DNA of 64,000 bases from Capronia americana (GCA_016110215.1 JADWQD010000025.1:223705-287704), one strand, 5' to 3'; positions 32,081 to 44,277 are shown, numbered from the stretch's first letter. Numbers and translations are program-made. Notes: generated by a model from the letters alone, not told the origin.

Positions 32081-32452
32081 AGCCAACGTTTCGCAACTGA
32101 GGAGTTCTCTAACCGGAGTATGTTGTATCGTTTTGAGCCACAGAATGTGGCTTGAGAGATGAACGGCCGGCGAGGCTCTGTTGAAGTGCGCAGATCTGCG
32201 TCATAGCGAGAGAAAGGCTGCGCTAAGCCGGATCTGGATTTTGCCCACTGAACAAATTCGTGGGTCCTGCAATTCTACAATATTTCGACACGACGAGGAG
32301 ACAGTTACACTGCGCTCGCCCCAAAGAGCGAGACTTTACGAGAGGTGCCAGTCGAAAGATCCTGTCCATGAGAGTTGTCTCTCTGTGACCCTTTCTCTCA
32401 AACATTCCAGCCTTCATCGCACCCCTCCCACCACCTTCAAATCCCTGAGACG
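32081..32452. promoter_or_regulatory. bidirectional promoter, nitrilase / eIF3 subunit l
   Basis: 372 bp between divergent starts. The half next to the eIF3l ATG is CT-rich (CTCTCTGTGACCCTTTCTCTC around 32378), as is common before highly expressed fungal genes. No specific binding site is claimed. Confidence 0.5.
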
Positions 32453-33966
32453 ATGTCGTTTGCCAACGGCAATGCCTTCCACGACGAGGACGTGGAGGAA
32501 GAGACCCTCGTCGCAGACTACCAGGAGCAGGTGAACAATTACGCGGATGAAGGTGCAGACTTGGGTCGCGCAGACTCAATAATCAGTGGAGGACCGGCAG
32601 ATCTTCGAGCACAGCTTGAAGCCGCTGCTGCTCCGCTAGAGTTTCAGGCGAGTCTAGAGACAAAGTGAGTCTTTGCTATCTCGAGAAGCAGCGCGATACT
32701 CTTCGACACAGACACGACTAACAGCATATTTGCAGGTTTCAATCGTATGACAACTACTGCTCGCTCTTCCATTATATCCTCAACTCCGACGGGCCCGTCG
32801 AGATCGAAACGCCCTCGTATTTCTGGGCCTGGGACGTCATCGACGAATTCATCTACCAGTTCGAATCCTTCTGCCGGTATCGAAACCGCGTTGCCCGCAC
32901 CGCTCCGACGGAGGAAGAAGCCCAAGTCCTGCGCGAAAATCCAAACACATGGGGCTGCTACAGCGTCTTGAACGTGCTGTATTCGCTCATCCAGCGCTCG
33001 CAAATCAACGAGCAATTGGCGGCTACGAAGAGAGGAGAAGATGCGCAAGCTGTGGCCGGCGAGTATGGCTCTCGGCCTCTGTATAGGATGCTGGGATACT
33101 TCTCCATCATCGGGTTGCTGCGTGTGCACTGTCTGCTTGGGGACTTCAGCCTCGCACTCAAAACCCTCGACGACATCGAGATGAACAAGAAAGCCATGTT
33201 CGCGCGCGTCATGGCCGCTCACCTGAACACGTACTACTACGTCGGCTTCAGCTACATGATGCTGCGCCGCTATGCCGACGCGGTGCGCATGTTCAGCCAC
33301 ATCCTCGTATATGTGTCGCGCACCAAGAATTTCCAAAAGGGCCCGAATCAGGGACAGTTCGATGCCATCGCCAAGAAGACGGAGCAGATGTACGCCCTCA
33401 TCGCCATCTGCGTGTCTTTTGCCCCCACCCGCCTGGACGACAGCATCCACACCGCCCTCCGCGAGAAATACGGCGAGAAGTTCTCGAAACTCCAGCGCGG
33501 TGGGCCGGAGTCTCTGCCCATCTTCAAGGAGTTGTTCCAGAGCGCGTGTCCCAAGTTCATCAATCCCACGCCTCCCGACTTTGACAATCCGAGCCTCAAC
33601 ATCGATCCCGTGGACCACCATACCGAGATCTTCATGGACGAAGTGAAGAACACGCTATTCAACCCTTTGATCAAGTCGTACCTGAAGTTGTACACCACCA
33701 TGTCGATTCAGAAACTGTCCAACTTTTTGGACGTGGAGCCCGAAAAGCTGCGGTCCTGGCTGCTCGTCAACAAACAGCGCAGTTGTCGCCAAATCCGTTG
33801 GACAGAGGGCGGTTTGCTCGAGGGCGAAATTGTGGGTGTCCTAGGCAACGGCAGTTCTGAAGGGTTGGATTACGCGATTGAAGGCGATTTGATTCATATC
33901 AGTGAAGCGAAGCAAGGACGACGACTGGTTGATTGGTACCTGAGGAATCTTGCACGGGCCTATTAA
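32453..33966 (+). CDS. eif3l: translation initiation factor eIF3 subunit l
   Basis: eIF3l is one of the PCI-domain subunits of the eIF3 scaffold that binds the 40S ribosome; filamentous fungi keep it although S. cerevisiae has lost it. Two exons, 32453-32664 and 32736-33966, give 480 residues, matching the family. The intron has a CGACTAAC branch site and TTTGCAG acceptor, and rejoins LETK-FQSYDNYCSLF. Family blocks: WAWDVIDEFIYQFESFCRYR, the GYFSIIGLLRVHCLLGD helix pair, LNTYYYVGFSYMMLRRYADA and the C-terminal PCI region (YLKLYTTMSIQKLSNFL...). An acidic N-terminus (EDVEEETLVADY) precedes the first helix. Confidence 0.96.
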
Positions 33967-35021
33967 TTCTGGAATCCAGGTAATGTCCCGCTAGCAGGGC
34001 GGGTTTCAGCTTCATGATATGTTGCGATTCTCGGACCGCCTAGGGTATTTTGTGAGGAAGCTGCAAGCTACCAGCGACTAAGGACGAGACGATGAGTGGA
34101 AAGAGATGCTCAAGCTAAGAAAGGATTATCGCCGAAAGACTCGACGAACGGAAAAGTATCAGGCTCCAACAGAGGACGAGAAGAAATCCGACTCCAGCAT
34201 GAGTGTGGTACTGACATGCGATGGTAAAGGCAAGGGGAAGGGGAAGGAAGGCAACCCAAATCGTGCGTGCATATGAGATTCAACGACTCTGCAAACCACG
34301 AAAGCCACCTCCTGAGGCACACATCCTCAATCAAACACAAAGCAGTTCAGCCAGAAACCAACAACAACCCATGTCGTGGGAGGAATTGTGAGTGAGAGTC
34401 GAACCTAGCCCGCAAGGCAGAATAGAAGAAGATGAAGATGAATAAGAAAAGTGAAATATGCTCGCGCGCAAGTCTTATCTGCATCCACATCCACATCCGT
34501 TTGCGCTGTCTGATCTGCCTCTCGCACGACTGCCTGCATGCCTCCCTCCCTCCCTCCTAGATGCTATCAGCTACTTCTGCGGCTCGATCTCGATCTCGAC
34601 CTTGACACAATGCAATGCAACGAGACGCACCACAAGTATATCTTCCCTATCCCAAGACATGGGATCCCACGCGACTCCTCTAGATAATGGATGGAGAGGT
34701 TATCCAGTGCGAATGTTCTGACCGTGTACACAGTAGCTAACACGTTGTCCCTCACATCAACTCCCTTTGGAGACGTAGTCCCACACATGATAGACTACGG
34801 ATCAATAATACCAAGATGATCAAAGGTCGATACTGCAACGTACAGTACCTCGTAGTCGACTCCGCAAATCTACAATACTTAAGACTTCAGGACCTGGCCT
34901 GGCCTGGCCTCGACTGGTCGCTACATCTAGATAAATTCGTACCGGGGACATAACCGGCGCTACGGGTCTATGAGGGCTGGTTTCTCGCTCGTATAACTTA
35001 TCTCGCGCAGTCACCAGCGGT
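33967..35021. other. intergenic, simple-sequence rich
   Basis: No gene is supported in 1.05 kb. It carries several simple repeats: an AAGGGG purine tract at about 34228-34250, an ATCCACATCCACATCC stretch near 34483, a CCCT tetranucleotide run at about 34544-34557, CGATCTCGATCTCGA at about 34579-34593 and CTGGC units near 34894-34910. Such clustering suggests fast-evolving non-coding sequence. Confidence 0.55.
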
Positions 35022-35678
35022 TCACCCATTCACCACGTCCGTTAACGTAGGCAATCTATCATGCAAGTGCCATGGGAATATATTACAACAGACCGATCTC
35101 TCGCTCCTTTCCTCCTGCGCACACGTCCCATCATGGTCACGCGAGGGCCGGGTCCTTCTTTTTGGTTTGCGTGGCACGAGTTGCACCACGTCAGTGGTGA
35201 CGGCGATCAGTTCTTGTCGGTTGTGCCGCGTCAGTGTCCGAGTCCAAGCTGAGGTGGGCTGACTTGAGTCTCGACCTGAAGCGACGGTCCCGTTGGGGGC
35301 GTTTTCAACGAAGGGCGTGGTCTCGTCTGTGTCTATGTAGAGGGAGGAGTGGGGCGTCTTATTTCCGCGTCCCCCTTCCGCTTCCCCTTCCTCATCCCAG
35401 CCGCTGTCTCTGCCTCCGGAGAAGATATGGGTAGATACTCCTGACCGTTCATTCGTGCTTGAGCATGGCGGTGTCAGTACCGGATCTGGTGAGACTGTCT
35501 TCTCTTCTCCGCTCTTGCCGGAGGTGAAAGCCGGAGTGCGGGCGGGAGGGGGAGCTTCTGACATAGACGGCGGGAATGAATCCAACCTGGCTTGATAGTC
35601 TCGTTGATGTTGATGTAAACTCGGGTGTCGCGGTGATAGTGATACTGGAATAGGCGCTCGCTTCAGATCAGTTCCCAT
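35022..35678 (-). CDS. hypothetical protein, low confidence
   Basis: A 218-codon frame opens with an ATG at 35678 and ends 155 bp past the end of PAF1 on the same strand. The product is Pro/Ser/Thr/Arg-rich with stretches such as SSLYIDTDETTPFVENAPNG that look like a regulatory tail, but no domain is present. I cannot exclude that it is a chance frame in GC-rich DNA. It may also be one exon of a larger gene. Confidence 0.35.
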   Translation of the reverse strand: MGTDLKRAPIPVSLSPRHPSLHQHQRDYQARLDSFPPSMSEAPPPARTPAFTSGKSGEEKTVSPDPVLTPPCSSTNERSGVSTHIFSGGRDSGWDEEGEAEGGRGNKTPHSSLYIDTDETTPFVENAPNGTVASGRDSSQPTSAWTRTLTRHNRQELIAVTTDVVQLVPRKPKRRTRPSRDHDGTCAQEERSERSVCCNIFPWHLHDRLPTLTDVVNG

Positions 35679-35832
35679 TGCTCTTCAGACTGACTGGTCG
35701 ATCGTGCAATTGAAGTATCCATGAAAGCGGCCCGCAACTCAATAAACGTTTCCATTTGCACATCTTATGCACTGGTCGGATTTTTCTTCTACCGGGTCCT
35801 TGACTCTGGCTGGTTAACTGGCTGGCTTAAGA

Positions 35833-37479
35833 TCAATCATCGAGCATCCCGTCGTCGTCGTCTTCTTCCGCGTCGGCATCCATATCCTTCGCTGCATTGC
35901 CGTTTACAGGTGGCGGCGGCGTGTTACGATCATCAGCTCTATCCTTTCTCTGCGCACCATTCATGGATACCTCGGCCTCCTCTGCGGCTTCGACTTCCGC
36001 CATGGACACGTCTTGAGCACCGTCATGCAACGTCCCTTGCTCGTCCAAAATCCGGTCCGCATGTTCTTTCTCTTCCTCCAACTGCACCTCCCGTTCAAGT
36101 TCGGCCCACTGCTCCGCAAAACTTTGATCATTGCGTCCCCGGAACTCGCTCCGGATATGCCGTTCCTTCGCGTCGGGTTCGCGGAACAACACCATCATTT
36201 GATCGGGCAGGTCCTCTTCCAGGGCGTCGCCAGCGCCAGAGCGCGCGTTCCGCTGTTTGGAGAGCTGGCCACGATCGGCTTTCATCTTGACCCGCTCGTA
36301 GATCGGGTAGTAATACGCCGCGGGGCCCTCATGCTTGCGGAAGCGTGAGTGTTGCGGCAGGTTGGCAGGGTTCACGAGGGACAGGGCTACCACACGGCGG
36401 GGGTCAACTTCTTGGCGGGTGGCGTCAGTATAGACTCTTATACGCTCAAAGGGGAGCCTCGGGGTGCCGTCAGCAGATTCCTCGAGGAGTGGGCCAATGA
36501 GGTTGGGGTCGTCCTTGTGGGGATTGGAGTCGTCGAAGAGTTGGCGGATGCGCGTTGTTGAGTCTGCTTGCTTGGGTACTGATAGCAACCACGTATATGG
36601 CTCGGGACCAGGGTCGGAGTAGTCGTGTGGATTTGCCTCGTGAGCTTCTTTGCGCGCCCGCCACTCGGGCATCAATTCCGGGTTCTCTGAGGCCATCAGG
36701 AGGCCGACATCGATACGGTCGTCCCTGCGGCCGTTTTTGAGCGGTGGAAGGGGGGGCTTGTCGAACTTGATGGCCTGCCAGTTGGAGGCCATATCTGTGC
36801 CGGTTTCGAGGTCGGGGATGATGGGGTAGTACTCGACCGGTGTGAGCTTGCGATTGTCGGGGTGTTGAGGATGTTCCCATGCGTCTCGTTCTGCAGAGGT
36901 GATCGGGTTTGCCTTGGCGTCTTTGGGCTTGTAAGAGATGCTGGCGGGATAGGCCAGATCGAAGCCCTTCTGAATCTGTCTCTTGATGTTTTCTGGATCG
37001 TCTCGAGAAACAAGTACCGGTGGGGTTTTGGCGCCCGGGGTCTTCTGCGGCCGAGAAGTTGATCGCACAAACGGATCAGTTGTTTTGGCCATCTGTGAGG
37101 CGGTCATGTATTGTGTTTTTCGTAGAAAAGAGACATTGTTCTTTGCGCCCTGGCTCTTCAACTGGTCCAGCGACATCAGCAGGGCTTGATCTGCAGGATC
37201 CAGAACCGGTGTGATCTCGGGAGCCATGATTGCGCTCTCATCCCCCAAGAAATAGCCCGGCACACCGATCATGTCTATGGGCATTCCCCCTTCGGCATCG
37301 ATCTCAATATTGGGTTCTTCTCGTTTCGCAAGGCCGGACGCGTAACTTGTTGTGAGGTATTGAGCCAGGCCACCGGTATCGATGTCGAGCAACTTCGGGG
37401 GCATAGGCGGAGGAGGCAGGTCATTTCGATATCGGATCGAAACGACCATGTCCTGCTTGAATGTCTTTGCGTCGGCCAT
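35833..37479 (-). CDS. PAF1: RNA polymerase II-associated factor Paf1
   Basis: Paf1 is the core subunit of the Paf1 complex, which travels with RNA polymerase II and is needed for H2B ubiquitylation and H3K4/K36 methylation. The 548-residue intronless frame matches the family from end to end. It has an N-terminal YRNDLPPPPMPPKLLDID motif, the PALITPVLDPAD-like APEITPVLDPADQALL, YPIIPDLETG and a conserved FDKPPLPPL. The core YTWLLSVPK and the FERIRVYTDA block follow, then AAYYYPIYERVKMK. The C-terminus is an acidic, low-complexity tail ending EEDDDDGMLDD, also typical. It faces CYC3 across a 366-bp shared promoter. Confidence 0.95.
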   Translation of the reverse strand: MADAKTFKQDMVVSIRYRNDLPPPPMPPKLLDIDTGGLAQYLTTSYASGLAKREEPNIEIDAEGGMPIDMIGVPGYFLGDESAIMAPEITPVLDPADQALLMSLDQLKSQGAKNNVSFLRKTQYMTASQMAKTTDPFVRSTSRPQKTPGAKTPPVLVSRDDPENIKRQIQKGFDLAYPASISYKPKDAKANPITSAERDAWEHPQHPDNRKLTPVEYYPIIPDLETGTDMASNWQAIKFDKPPLPPLKNGRRDDRIDVGLLMASENPELMPEWRARKEAHEANPHDYSDPGPEPYTWLLSVPKQADSTTRIRQLFDDSNPHKDDPNLIGPLLEESADGTPRLPFERIRVYTDATRQEVDPRRVVALSLVNPANLPQHSRFRKHEGPAAYYYPIYERVKMKADRGQLSKQRNARSGAGDALEEDLPDQMMVLFREPDAKERHIRSEFRGRNDQSFAEQWAELEREVQLEEEKEHADRILDEQGTLHDGAQDVSMAEVEAAEEAEVSMNGAQRKDRADDRNTPPPPVNGNAAKDMDADAEEDDDDGMLDD

Positions 37480-37845
37480 GTTGACGGGGTGGTGCTCAGA
37501 TCGCGAAGAAGATTGTGAAGCCGCAGCCTAAGTCAGCGACAGTCAACAGCCAAAACCATGAACGAGTCCAGACGTAGAGAAACACAATGAGAGACAATAG
37601 GGACTGTGTCGGATTTGTCTGTGGCTGTCAAGACGCGCTCATGGATCCGTCTCCAAAAAGTCCAAAGTGCAGGTGAAGGCGGCGGAATGAACAACGAATG
37701 AGCGGAGCTCCAACTTTCTCAGCCAAAAAGCCTCGTTGCCGTCATTGCCTCCGACCTTCACTGCCCGTTCAACGTAAAGTCTCGTTACAGCCACCTGGTT
37801 AATTCTTTCTTGTTCTGCACGCACTCTCTCTGTACTTCTGCGACA
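37480..37845. promoter_or_regulatory. bidirectional promoter, PAF1 / CYC3
   Basis: 366 bp between divergent starts. A CT-rich stretch (GCACTCTCTCTGTACTTCTGC, about 37820-37840) lies directly before the CYC3 ATG. Confidence 0.5.
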
Positions 37846-38999
37846 ATGGGCTGGTTCTGGGCAGACCCGACGCCAAATCCCTACGCTGCGACAGTTGCGC
37901 CGCACGCCATACCTACATCCTCCAATGCCGCTCCTCCGGTACGTACATACATGTCCTCGCTTTCTTCACTCGAGATGGAACTGACACTCTCCCTTTGCAG
38001 CCAGGATGTCCAATGCACAAACCCGACAACGCCTCGTCTGCGGCCCCATTTCCTCCTCTCGCCAACCCTTCAAATGCAAACATAAACTCAACACAGTCGT
38101 CCTGTCCCGTAAAGGCACCAAACCATGCGCTCCGCTCAGCGCCTTCCTCCTCCTCCGCCTCCTCATCCTCTGAACCCGCCAACGCCTCAACGCTTTCCAA
38201 ACTCAATCCCCTGAACTACATGCCCGCTCTTTCCAATGCCCGCTCCGCCGATAGCCCTCAGTCCGTGTCACTCCCGCTATCACGCGAAACATCCTCCATC
38301 CCCCGCACCGACAGCCCTAGCAACTGGGAATATCCCTCCCCGCAACAGATGTACAACGCCATGCTGCGCAAAGGCTACACCGACACTCCCGCCGAGCACG
38401 TTGAGGCCATGGTCGCGGTGCACAATTTCCTGAACGAGGGCGCGTGGGCCGAGATCGAGGACTGGGAGGCCCTGTTCAGCAAGGGGTTAGGCGCGGCGTG
38501 GAGAGTGTGTTCGCACGGCGAGGAGGGCGTGGCGCTCGAAAGAGCGAGACGCGAGTTCGCGCAGCGGCGAAGGGAGGCGCTCGGCCTGACGCCCGAAAGT
38601 GTGGGCGAGGATGTCAGCAAGCCGAAACTCATCCGCTTCCAGGGACGGCCGAAGGAACCGACGCCCAAGGCCCGCATGTTGCAGCTCCTGGGGAGTGTGT
38701 TCCCGGGCCATTTCAACCAAGAGCCGCCGTTTGATCGGCATGATTGGTACGTTTCGCGGAAGTTGCCCGATGGGTCGACCCGCGAGGTGAGGTACGTGAT
38801 AGACTATTATGGTGGCGGAGTAGAGGAGGAGACAGGCCAACCCGTGTTTTACTTGGATATCAGACCTGCTCTGGACAGCCCGACTGCGGCGGCGGAGCGG
38901 GCCATGAGGTGGGGAGGCGATGTGTGGTGGAGAGCCAGTGGAGGAGCCGCAAGGGAGGCGTTTGCCCGGGCAAAGGACAGGGAGAGGAACGGCTCGTGA
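37846..38999 (+). CDS. CYC3: cytochrome c heme lyase (holocytochrome-c synthase)
   Basis: This intermembrane-space enzyme attaches heme to apocytochrome c through the CXXCH cysteines. Two exons, 37846-37938 and 38001-38999, give 363 residues. The start MGWFWAD is the invariant N-terminus of the family. The joined protein has two heme-regulatory Cys-Pro motifs, CPMHKP (C34) and CPVKAP (C66). Further blocks are NPLNYMP, SRETSSIPRT, WEYPSPQQMYNAM, AMVAVHNFLNEG, FPGHFNQEPPFDRHDWYVSR and YVIDYYGG with FYLDIRPALDS. The block FDRHDW includes the conserved His. These features fit the cytochrome c (CYC3) type better than the c1 (CYT2) type. A Ser-rich linker at residues ~75-100 is longer than in yeast. 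Confidence 0.95.
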
Positions 39000-39707
39000 G
39001 ATGAGCTGACGCGACCTCAACTGCTTGCTGTCTGCCTCAAGTGTTTTTGCTTGTCGGTCTGCGGCCACCTCCCGCGACGGGGTGACATATGGACTACAGT
39101 TCCTGGAATTTGTTCTGCCGCCAACAAACTCGAGGCTTCAGTGCGGATGTGCTTGGGCAAGGGCGCTCAATGGGAGTTTCTGGTAAACGGGAATGACCAG
39201 AGGTCGCTTTCTACCTTGGAGCGCTGAAAACTCGCCCCTCTATGACAATGTGTATGTAATGCTTTGTAGATTAGCTGCCCATGACTTATGGCCACTGCAC
39301 AGGTGTGGTCTATGTGCACTTCAACATCGGCAATTCTGCCACCTTTGCCACCATCCTGTACCGTTTCCGGCGAAGCCATGGTGGCAATCCTCGGAGGGCA
39401 TTCTCACTCCTTCGATTGTCGGGGTATGTGACAATTCGTCAATGGGCGCAATATACGGTGTGCCTGTGAACAGAAGTCACGAGTCCTGCTCATGGATGTT
39501 CGTTGCGACATAGGATTTGTCGTCCAACATCGCTGGGCAAACATCGGCAGCTGTGTAAGTTTATCCATGGGAGAAGCAAAAGGAGTTGCGCCAAGCGAGA
39601 GACAGTCGATACACTGCCAAACGGGTTATGAAGGGCGACTCTTATTGCGCAGTCTGGAAACCAGAGTTTCTTGCAACCGAGTCCTTGCACTGAGTCTCTT
39701 TGGCTCA
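39000..39707. other. intergenic between convergent genes
   Basis: About 700 bp between CYC3 and the transcription-factor gene. Open frames of ~60-110 codons are present without recognisable content. Confidence 0.5.
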
Positions 39708-41503
39708 CTAGGTGGGAGATGGTGCTATCGAGATTTTTTCGTCCAAGTCACCGTGTTCGGTGTGAGGGTAAAGCTGTGCTTTGAGCTGGCAGACATCCGA
39801 CCAGGCAGCCTTCCATGTTGAAAATTGTAGTCCGGGAATGTAAAGATATCCATATAGAATCGTCTCGACGTCTTCCCAATTCGACAGCTCCAGATAATGT
39901 GTCACCTGCCCCAGCTGCTCTTTAAAGAATGCTTCTTCTTTCTGTTTCAGAGAGTTTTGGATGAATACCAGAAGTGCCCAACAGACGACGCGGTGTGCTT
40001 CTAAGTGCCAAAGATGTCGCTCTAGCATCCATTTCTCGACTGCCCTTTTTTGGTGATATGTCAGGGCTCGCCCATTTCCGGTCGCAGGCATGATTGTATG
40101 GGGCGCGACCGACAGCATCCCCAGGGCAGCCAGCCGTACGACTCCTTCCAGGGCAGGTAGCTCCGGCTCGTCGCGAGTGTTTCGGGGGAAGATGTCGGTT
40201 TCGTAGGGATACGCCAGCAAATCAAATTCTAGTTCTGTCGACTTCTTCACCAAAGTGGCCATCTCCAAAGTAGAGGGGCTTTGCTCATCCGCTGCTTTGG
40301 CGGCGCAGAGATTGCATATGTCTGTCTGCATTGATAGTAGCCGTCTCAGATCGTCGCTTAGTTGGTCGAACCGCACGAAGCTTTCCCCCAGTCGAGCCAT
40401 CTGGCTAGAGGGGTCAGGCGATATGCGGTCCAGGATCGCATCCGGTATCGTTTCGCGTTTATATAGCAGAGGCATGACCGGGCGTTCGAAGAGTCCCACG
40501 GAAATCTTCACGTTCGCAATCGGAAGCCACATCAAGGCCTGCTCAGACAACTCGATCTGCGCAGTGATACGGTCAAGGATCTTCAGATGTAATCTCGCCT
40601 CTTCAAAATTGCCCACCACCGTAGCCGTAGAGATAAGTCCGAAACATGCCTCGAGCATCTGCTCATCAACAATTGCTCGTTGGTGGAAGACCTGGCGAAC
40701 GGCCACCGTTGCTTCGTGTTTGACTCTGACGTAGTCTGGGTCTAGGATGAGATCGTCATGATTGTCGTTGGAGGGTGCAAGATCTCTGTGCCGGCCGTAC
40801 AGGACTGCTCTATGCGCTGCAGTGATTGCCAGGAACCCCAGGAAAGTGGCAGGGCTGGAGGTTTTGCTGCTCAACACCAGCCCTTGTCGAGCTATTCTAT
40901 CGCGTGTCCGCTTGACCTCAACAGAGAATGTCATGGGGAGCATCACGTCAAAGCCTGCGCACGTCGTCAGCACTCTCGTCCCGCGAGACGGCAACAGGAT
41001 GCCAACCCACAATACTGCAACAGGCTCTCAGATGACTTGTGAGGTAATGTATTGGTTGGCAGAGTGTCAAAGGGATCGACCTCGTGGGCGGCTGGACTCA
41101 GGTTAAGACGAAGCGACTGGCGAGGAGAACGGGTCAGAGTGAGACTGTCGCTGTGGGCGCGAGTGAGAGAATCATCGGCGCAGTCGCCTTTTGGTCCAGT
41201 GCTCACTGCCGACTCGGAGTCTGCCGACTTCCTCCTGCCCTTGGGCTTGCCTGGTGCTTTGGGATGGTCACGCCCGGTTGACCTCTTTCTACCCTGGGCC
41301 GACTCCACCTGACGGATACGTTGCATAACATGAGAGCGGATGGTATGACGCTGCTCTTTGTTGACGATTTTTCTTTTATTTAGCGAGACCAAATCTTCGG
41401 CCTGGTTCACGAAGGTAAAGTTGAAAGTCGTAGACGGGGCTTGAAGGCTTGGACGGGGCCCATCAACCGTGTCTAGGGTTGAGTTCATTAGCCATGAGAG
41501 CAT
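39708..41503 (-). CDS. fungal-specific transcription factor-like protein
   Basis: Two exons, 41011-41503 and 39708-40954, give 579 residues. A 56-nt intron with GTGGGT donor and GCGCAG acceptor joins SLLQYC to FDVMLPMTFS, giving the YCFDVMLPM strand usual in this family. The N-terminal FTFVNQ segment, followed by a basic RSHVMQRIRQ helix and a Lys/Arg-rich stretch, is characteristic of the large group that begins FxFVN and lacks a Zn2Cys6 cluster. The rest is the helical fungal transcription-factor domain. DNA binding is not evident from sequence, and targets are unknown. The exact start is uncertain: the ATG at 41488 is an alternative five codons in. Confidence 0.82.
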
Positions 41504-43324
41504 CGACAGTAGAGATTAGGATGATGGATGGATTCGCACCTGTATCACGGGAGGTAGGGCGCATTTTCCCCTGTCCATCACTTCAAGGAGGGGAAATACG
41601 GTGTCGGTTGGCGGCCTTGTTTGTGTGGGACGAGCAATGCACGCATAAAATGTTAGCTGTATTCAAAGTGCACGTCCATGGAAAAGGAAAGGTCATTTCT
41701 GTTAGCCCATGATTACAAGAGTAGTGGTCGGGATTGGGGGGAGCCTGGGATTTTAGAAGGATCCTCGAGGGGGTATTTCCAACTTATGGAGGGACAGGGA
41801 AGCGTCTCTACCACAGGTATCCATAACCCCAACCTAAACCACGATCCCGATGGAAGCTTTTCGACAATGATAAACCCCGAAGCGTTACTAAAAGGAAAAC
41901 AGTGGGACGAGGCTTTTTGAGTTGAGAGAGCATGAAGAGGGCATAGATAGGCAAGTGGAGTGCACGGAAGCGCAAAGAGCCAAGGGTCGACCTGACCGAC
42001 TCCTCAGGCTGGCCTAGCAGATCTTTTGGCGCTGGCCAGAATCTGGAGCTGGCCAGCAGGGTGGAACTGCTAGGCTGCTGATGAGGAAAGAATGAGCTTC
42101 TTCAGGCTAGGGAGGTCCTTGGAAAGTAGGGAGTGACTGGGGAAGGCGAGAAGGATCCTCGTGCCGGAGGACGGATAGTCAGGTGCTAACAACAAGCTAA
42201 ACGTACGATCAAGAATTCAAAATTCGGAACCAGCCTAATGATGAATCGCGGAGGGAAAGTTTGCTCCAACTGCATCTTTCAAACGCCGAAGAACATGCAT
42301 ACGATACATGTCTCCTGCCACGCTGGAGGAGCATCTGTCCATGACGCAGACCCTTCCTGCTTGGTTTCGCTTGAGGCTCCCCGGCACCAGGACCGAGGCG
42401 GGCGCATGTGGACGGGAGTTTACGGCGACTTGGGGGTGTTTTCATTGCAGATATGACCGGCAAAGTCCTTCAGAGGCGCCTTCGGCTTTTGCATTGGCAG
42501 CCCGGTGGGATTGTGGCTTCGTTGACAGAGCTCCTTTCACATTCTGGCGTCTCCCCCAACCGGGTTGACTCCCGTGCTCTCATAGAGGAAGCTATGCTCG
42601 TCGCAACAGTAGCACTGTGGGGCAAGCACCACGCTAATCTTCATGGCTTCCCACCTCGTATTCCGACGATAGCATGCCTGTCCTGTCAGATTGCCCTTAC
42701 TTACGTTGGCAGGTGGGCTCGGATGCGTGATGGCCTGGATGTCGGCGAATGCTCATGGCAAGAGTGGCGGGCCGGGGGTACTCTAGCCGCGGGCGGGTGT
42801 AAACTTGTCCGTGATGGGCACCCATCCCGGCTGGTGCGGTGATCGCCGCATCAGTTGATGGCCCTGTGGAAAATCTCATGTCCATCAACATCACCTTCAC
42901 ACGGAACTGCGACTCCAAGAACTAGGCCCCCTCAGATCATGTCATTCGAGTCTCTGCTGAGCCTATGAGACTGTGGAAGTGACTACTTTCTACGTCATCC
43001 AGAATCGTAAAGAAAAAGGGCGTATTACCCAATTAGTGTGCTCATATCTTGGTCTACCCAGTATAGCACCTGATCTCGGTGAAGATAGTGTTGTGTAACC
43101 TGGGCTGGCCAGGCTTGGCCTCAGTAGACCTGCCGATGTTCCCGCCCGAAACAACTCCTCTTCGCTTGTAACTTGCATCTTGCACAGCTCTTGCGTAAAA
43201 AGTCAGTAATCCACCCTCTTCTGAGATCCTCATACTCCGATGCAGATTTCGCCGCTGATAACGCCGCAAGAGCAGCAATGTTGAAAACCAGGGTTGCTTG
43301 CCCGTAGCACTACTCCATCCTTGG
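41504..43324. other. gene-poor interval of 1.8 kb
   Basis: No gene is supported. The longest frame (plus, about 42408-42842, 144 codons) is Arg/Leu/Trp-rich without domain content. TGGCC-rich sequence with several direct repeats (GGCTGGCC, GAGCTGGCCAGCAGG) lies at about 42010-42070. The left end holds the transcription-factor promoter. Confidence 0.5.
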
Positions 43325-44277
43325 TCATGAAATGCCCTCTCCCTCGCCAAATATCCTTGCAAGCATAACATAGGCGACGAGGCAACCAGCGAAGATCCAC
43401 AATTTTTGCCGCCAGATCCAGCCCTGTCCAGCATTTCGAGCAGCCTGGCCGCCCTGGACCACGGCACCAACCCCCGTACTGCCGCCCAGTATTCGACGCA
43501 AGGCTTTCGTCTCCGGGGAGCAGTTGATCAGTTCCTGACCCTCAGCATCGGGGAGCATCCGACCAGAAACTGGGTCTATGCGATTCCGTTGAATCCATCT
43601 CACATTCTCTTCGTGTTCGTCGGGAAATTCAACTTTAAACTTGGCGCCCCCATCCCCTGCCCTAACGTTACCGATGCCCTTGGTACTGCGCTGAACGCCG
43701 GGGACAGGTTTCGAGGCAGTTCCGCCGCCAGTTGAGTTCCACCATCTCGATCTTGCTGCCAGAAATTTGCGTTCTTGAAGAGTCCCGCCGATACTACCCG
43801 CCGTCATCTCCTCGCCATTCATAAACGACATAAGACCTATTAGGATCGTAGACACGGACCATGCGGGGTTGAAAGACTTTGGATGGAAATCACTGATGGA
43901 AAGGCACAATCTCGTGGAAGTCAGAAACCGGCCTGAAGGAGTGTGCATCATTATAGACGGCGGTGCAAACGGATCTGCAAGTCTCATTAGCACTGACTGG
44001 TATGCAGGACCCGATTAGACATCGATAGGGACGACTTACAGTCGGGCGGGAAGATCAGGGTCCCCCAGTATTGGCCGCCCTCATACTATTGGCTTGATCA
44101 GCGTCAAATCGATGGACCAGCACGGCAACCTACTGGAGTGCCCGGAGCGCCAGTCAGAATGTAATGCCACTCCAGGATGTTGCTCTCATTCGGATGAGCC
44201 GTAATTAAAGGAGGAGGAGACTTCTGGATGTTGGCATATTCTCTCGTCAATCTCTTGTGCGCGGCGCTGGTGGCCAT
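43325..44277 (-). CDS. UBC6: ER-anchored ubiquitin-conjugating enzyme Ubc6
   Basis: Ubc6 is the tail-anchored E2 of the ER membrane that works with Doa10 in ER-associated degradation. Three exons, 44134-44277, 44040-44085 and 43325-43974, give 279 residues. All junctions agree with the family: GAPGTP|YEGGQYWGTL and FPPDY|PFAPPSI, the last splitting a Tyr codon. The E2 fold is complete: TREYANIQKSPPPLITAHPNESNILEWHYILTG is followed by PSGRF, and the catalytic Cys87 in STRLCLS lies at the same position as in yeast. The linker is Ser/Gly-rich with DPVSGRMLPD. The last ~25 residues form one hydrophobic helix (LWIFAGCLVAYVMLARIF), the tail anchor. It is divergent from SAM50. Confidence 0.95.

Noticed and set aside
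32644..33621. Minus-strand frame of 325 codons opposite eIF3l
   Set aside because: It lies fully inside the well-supported eIF3l coding exon, has no domain and reflects GC-biased codon use on the other strand.
42408..42842. Plus-strand frame of 144 codons upstream of UBC6
   Set aside because: The translation is Arg/Leu/Trp-rich with no motif, and the surrounding sequence has no splice support.
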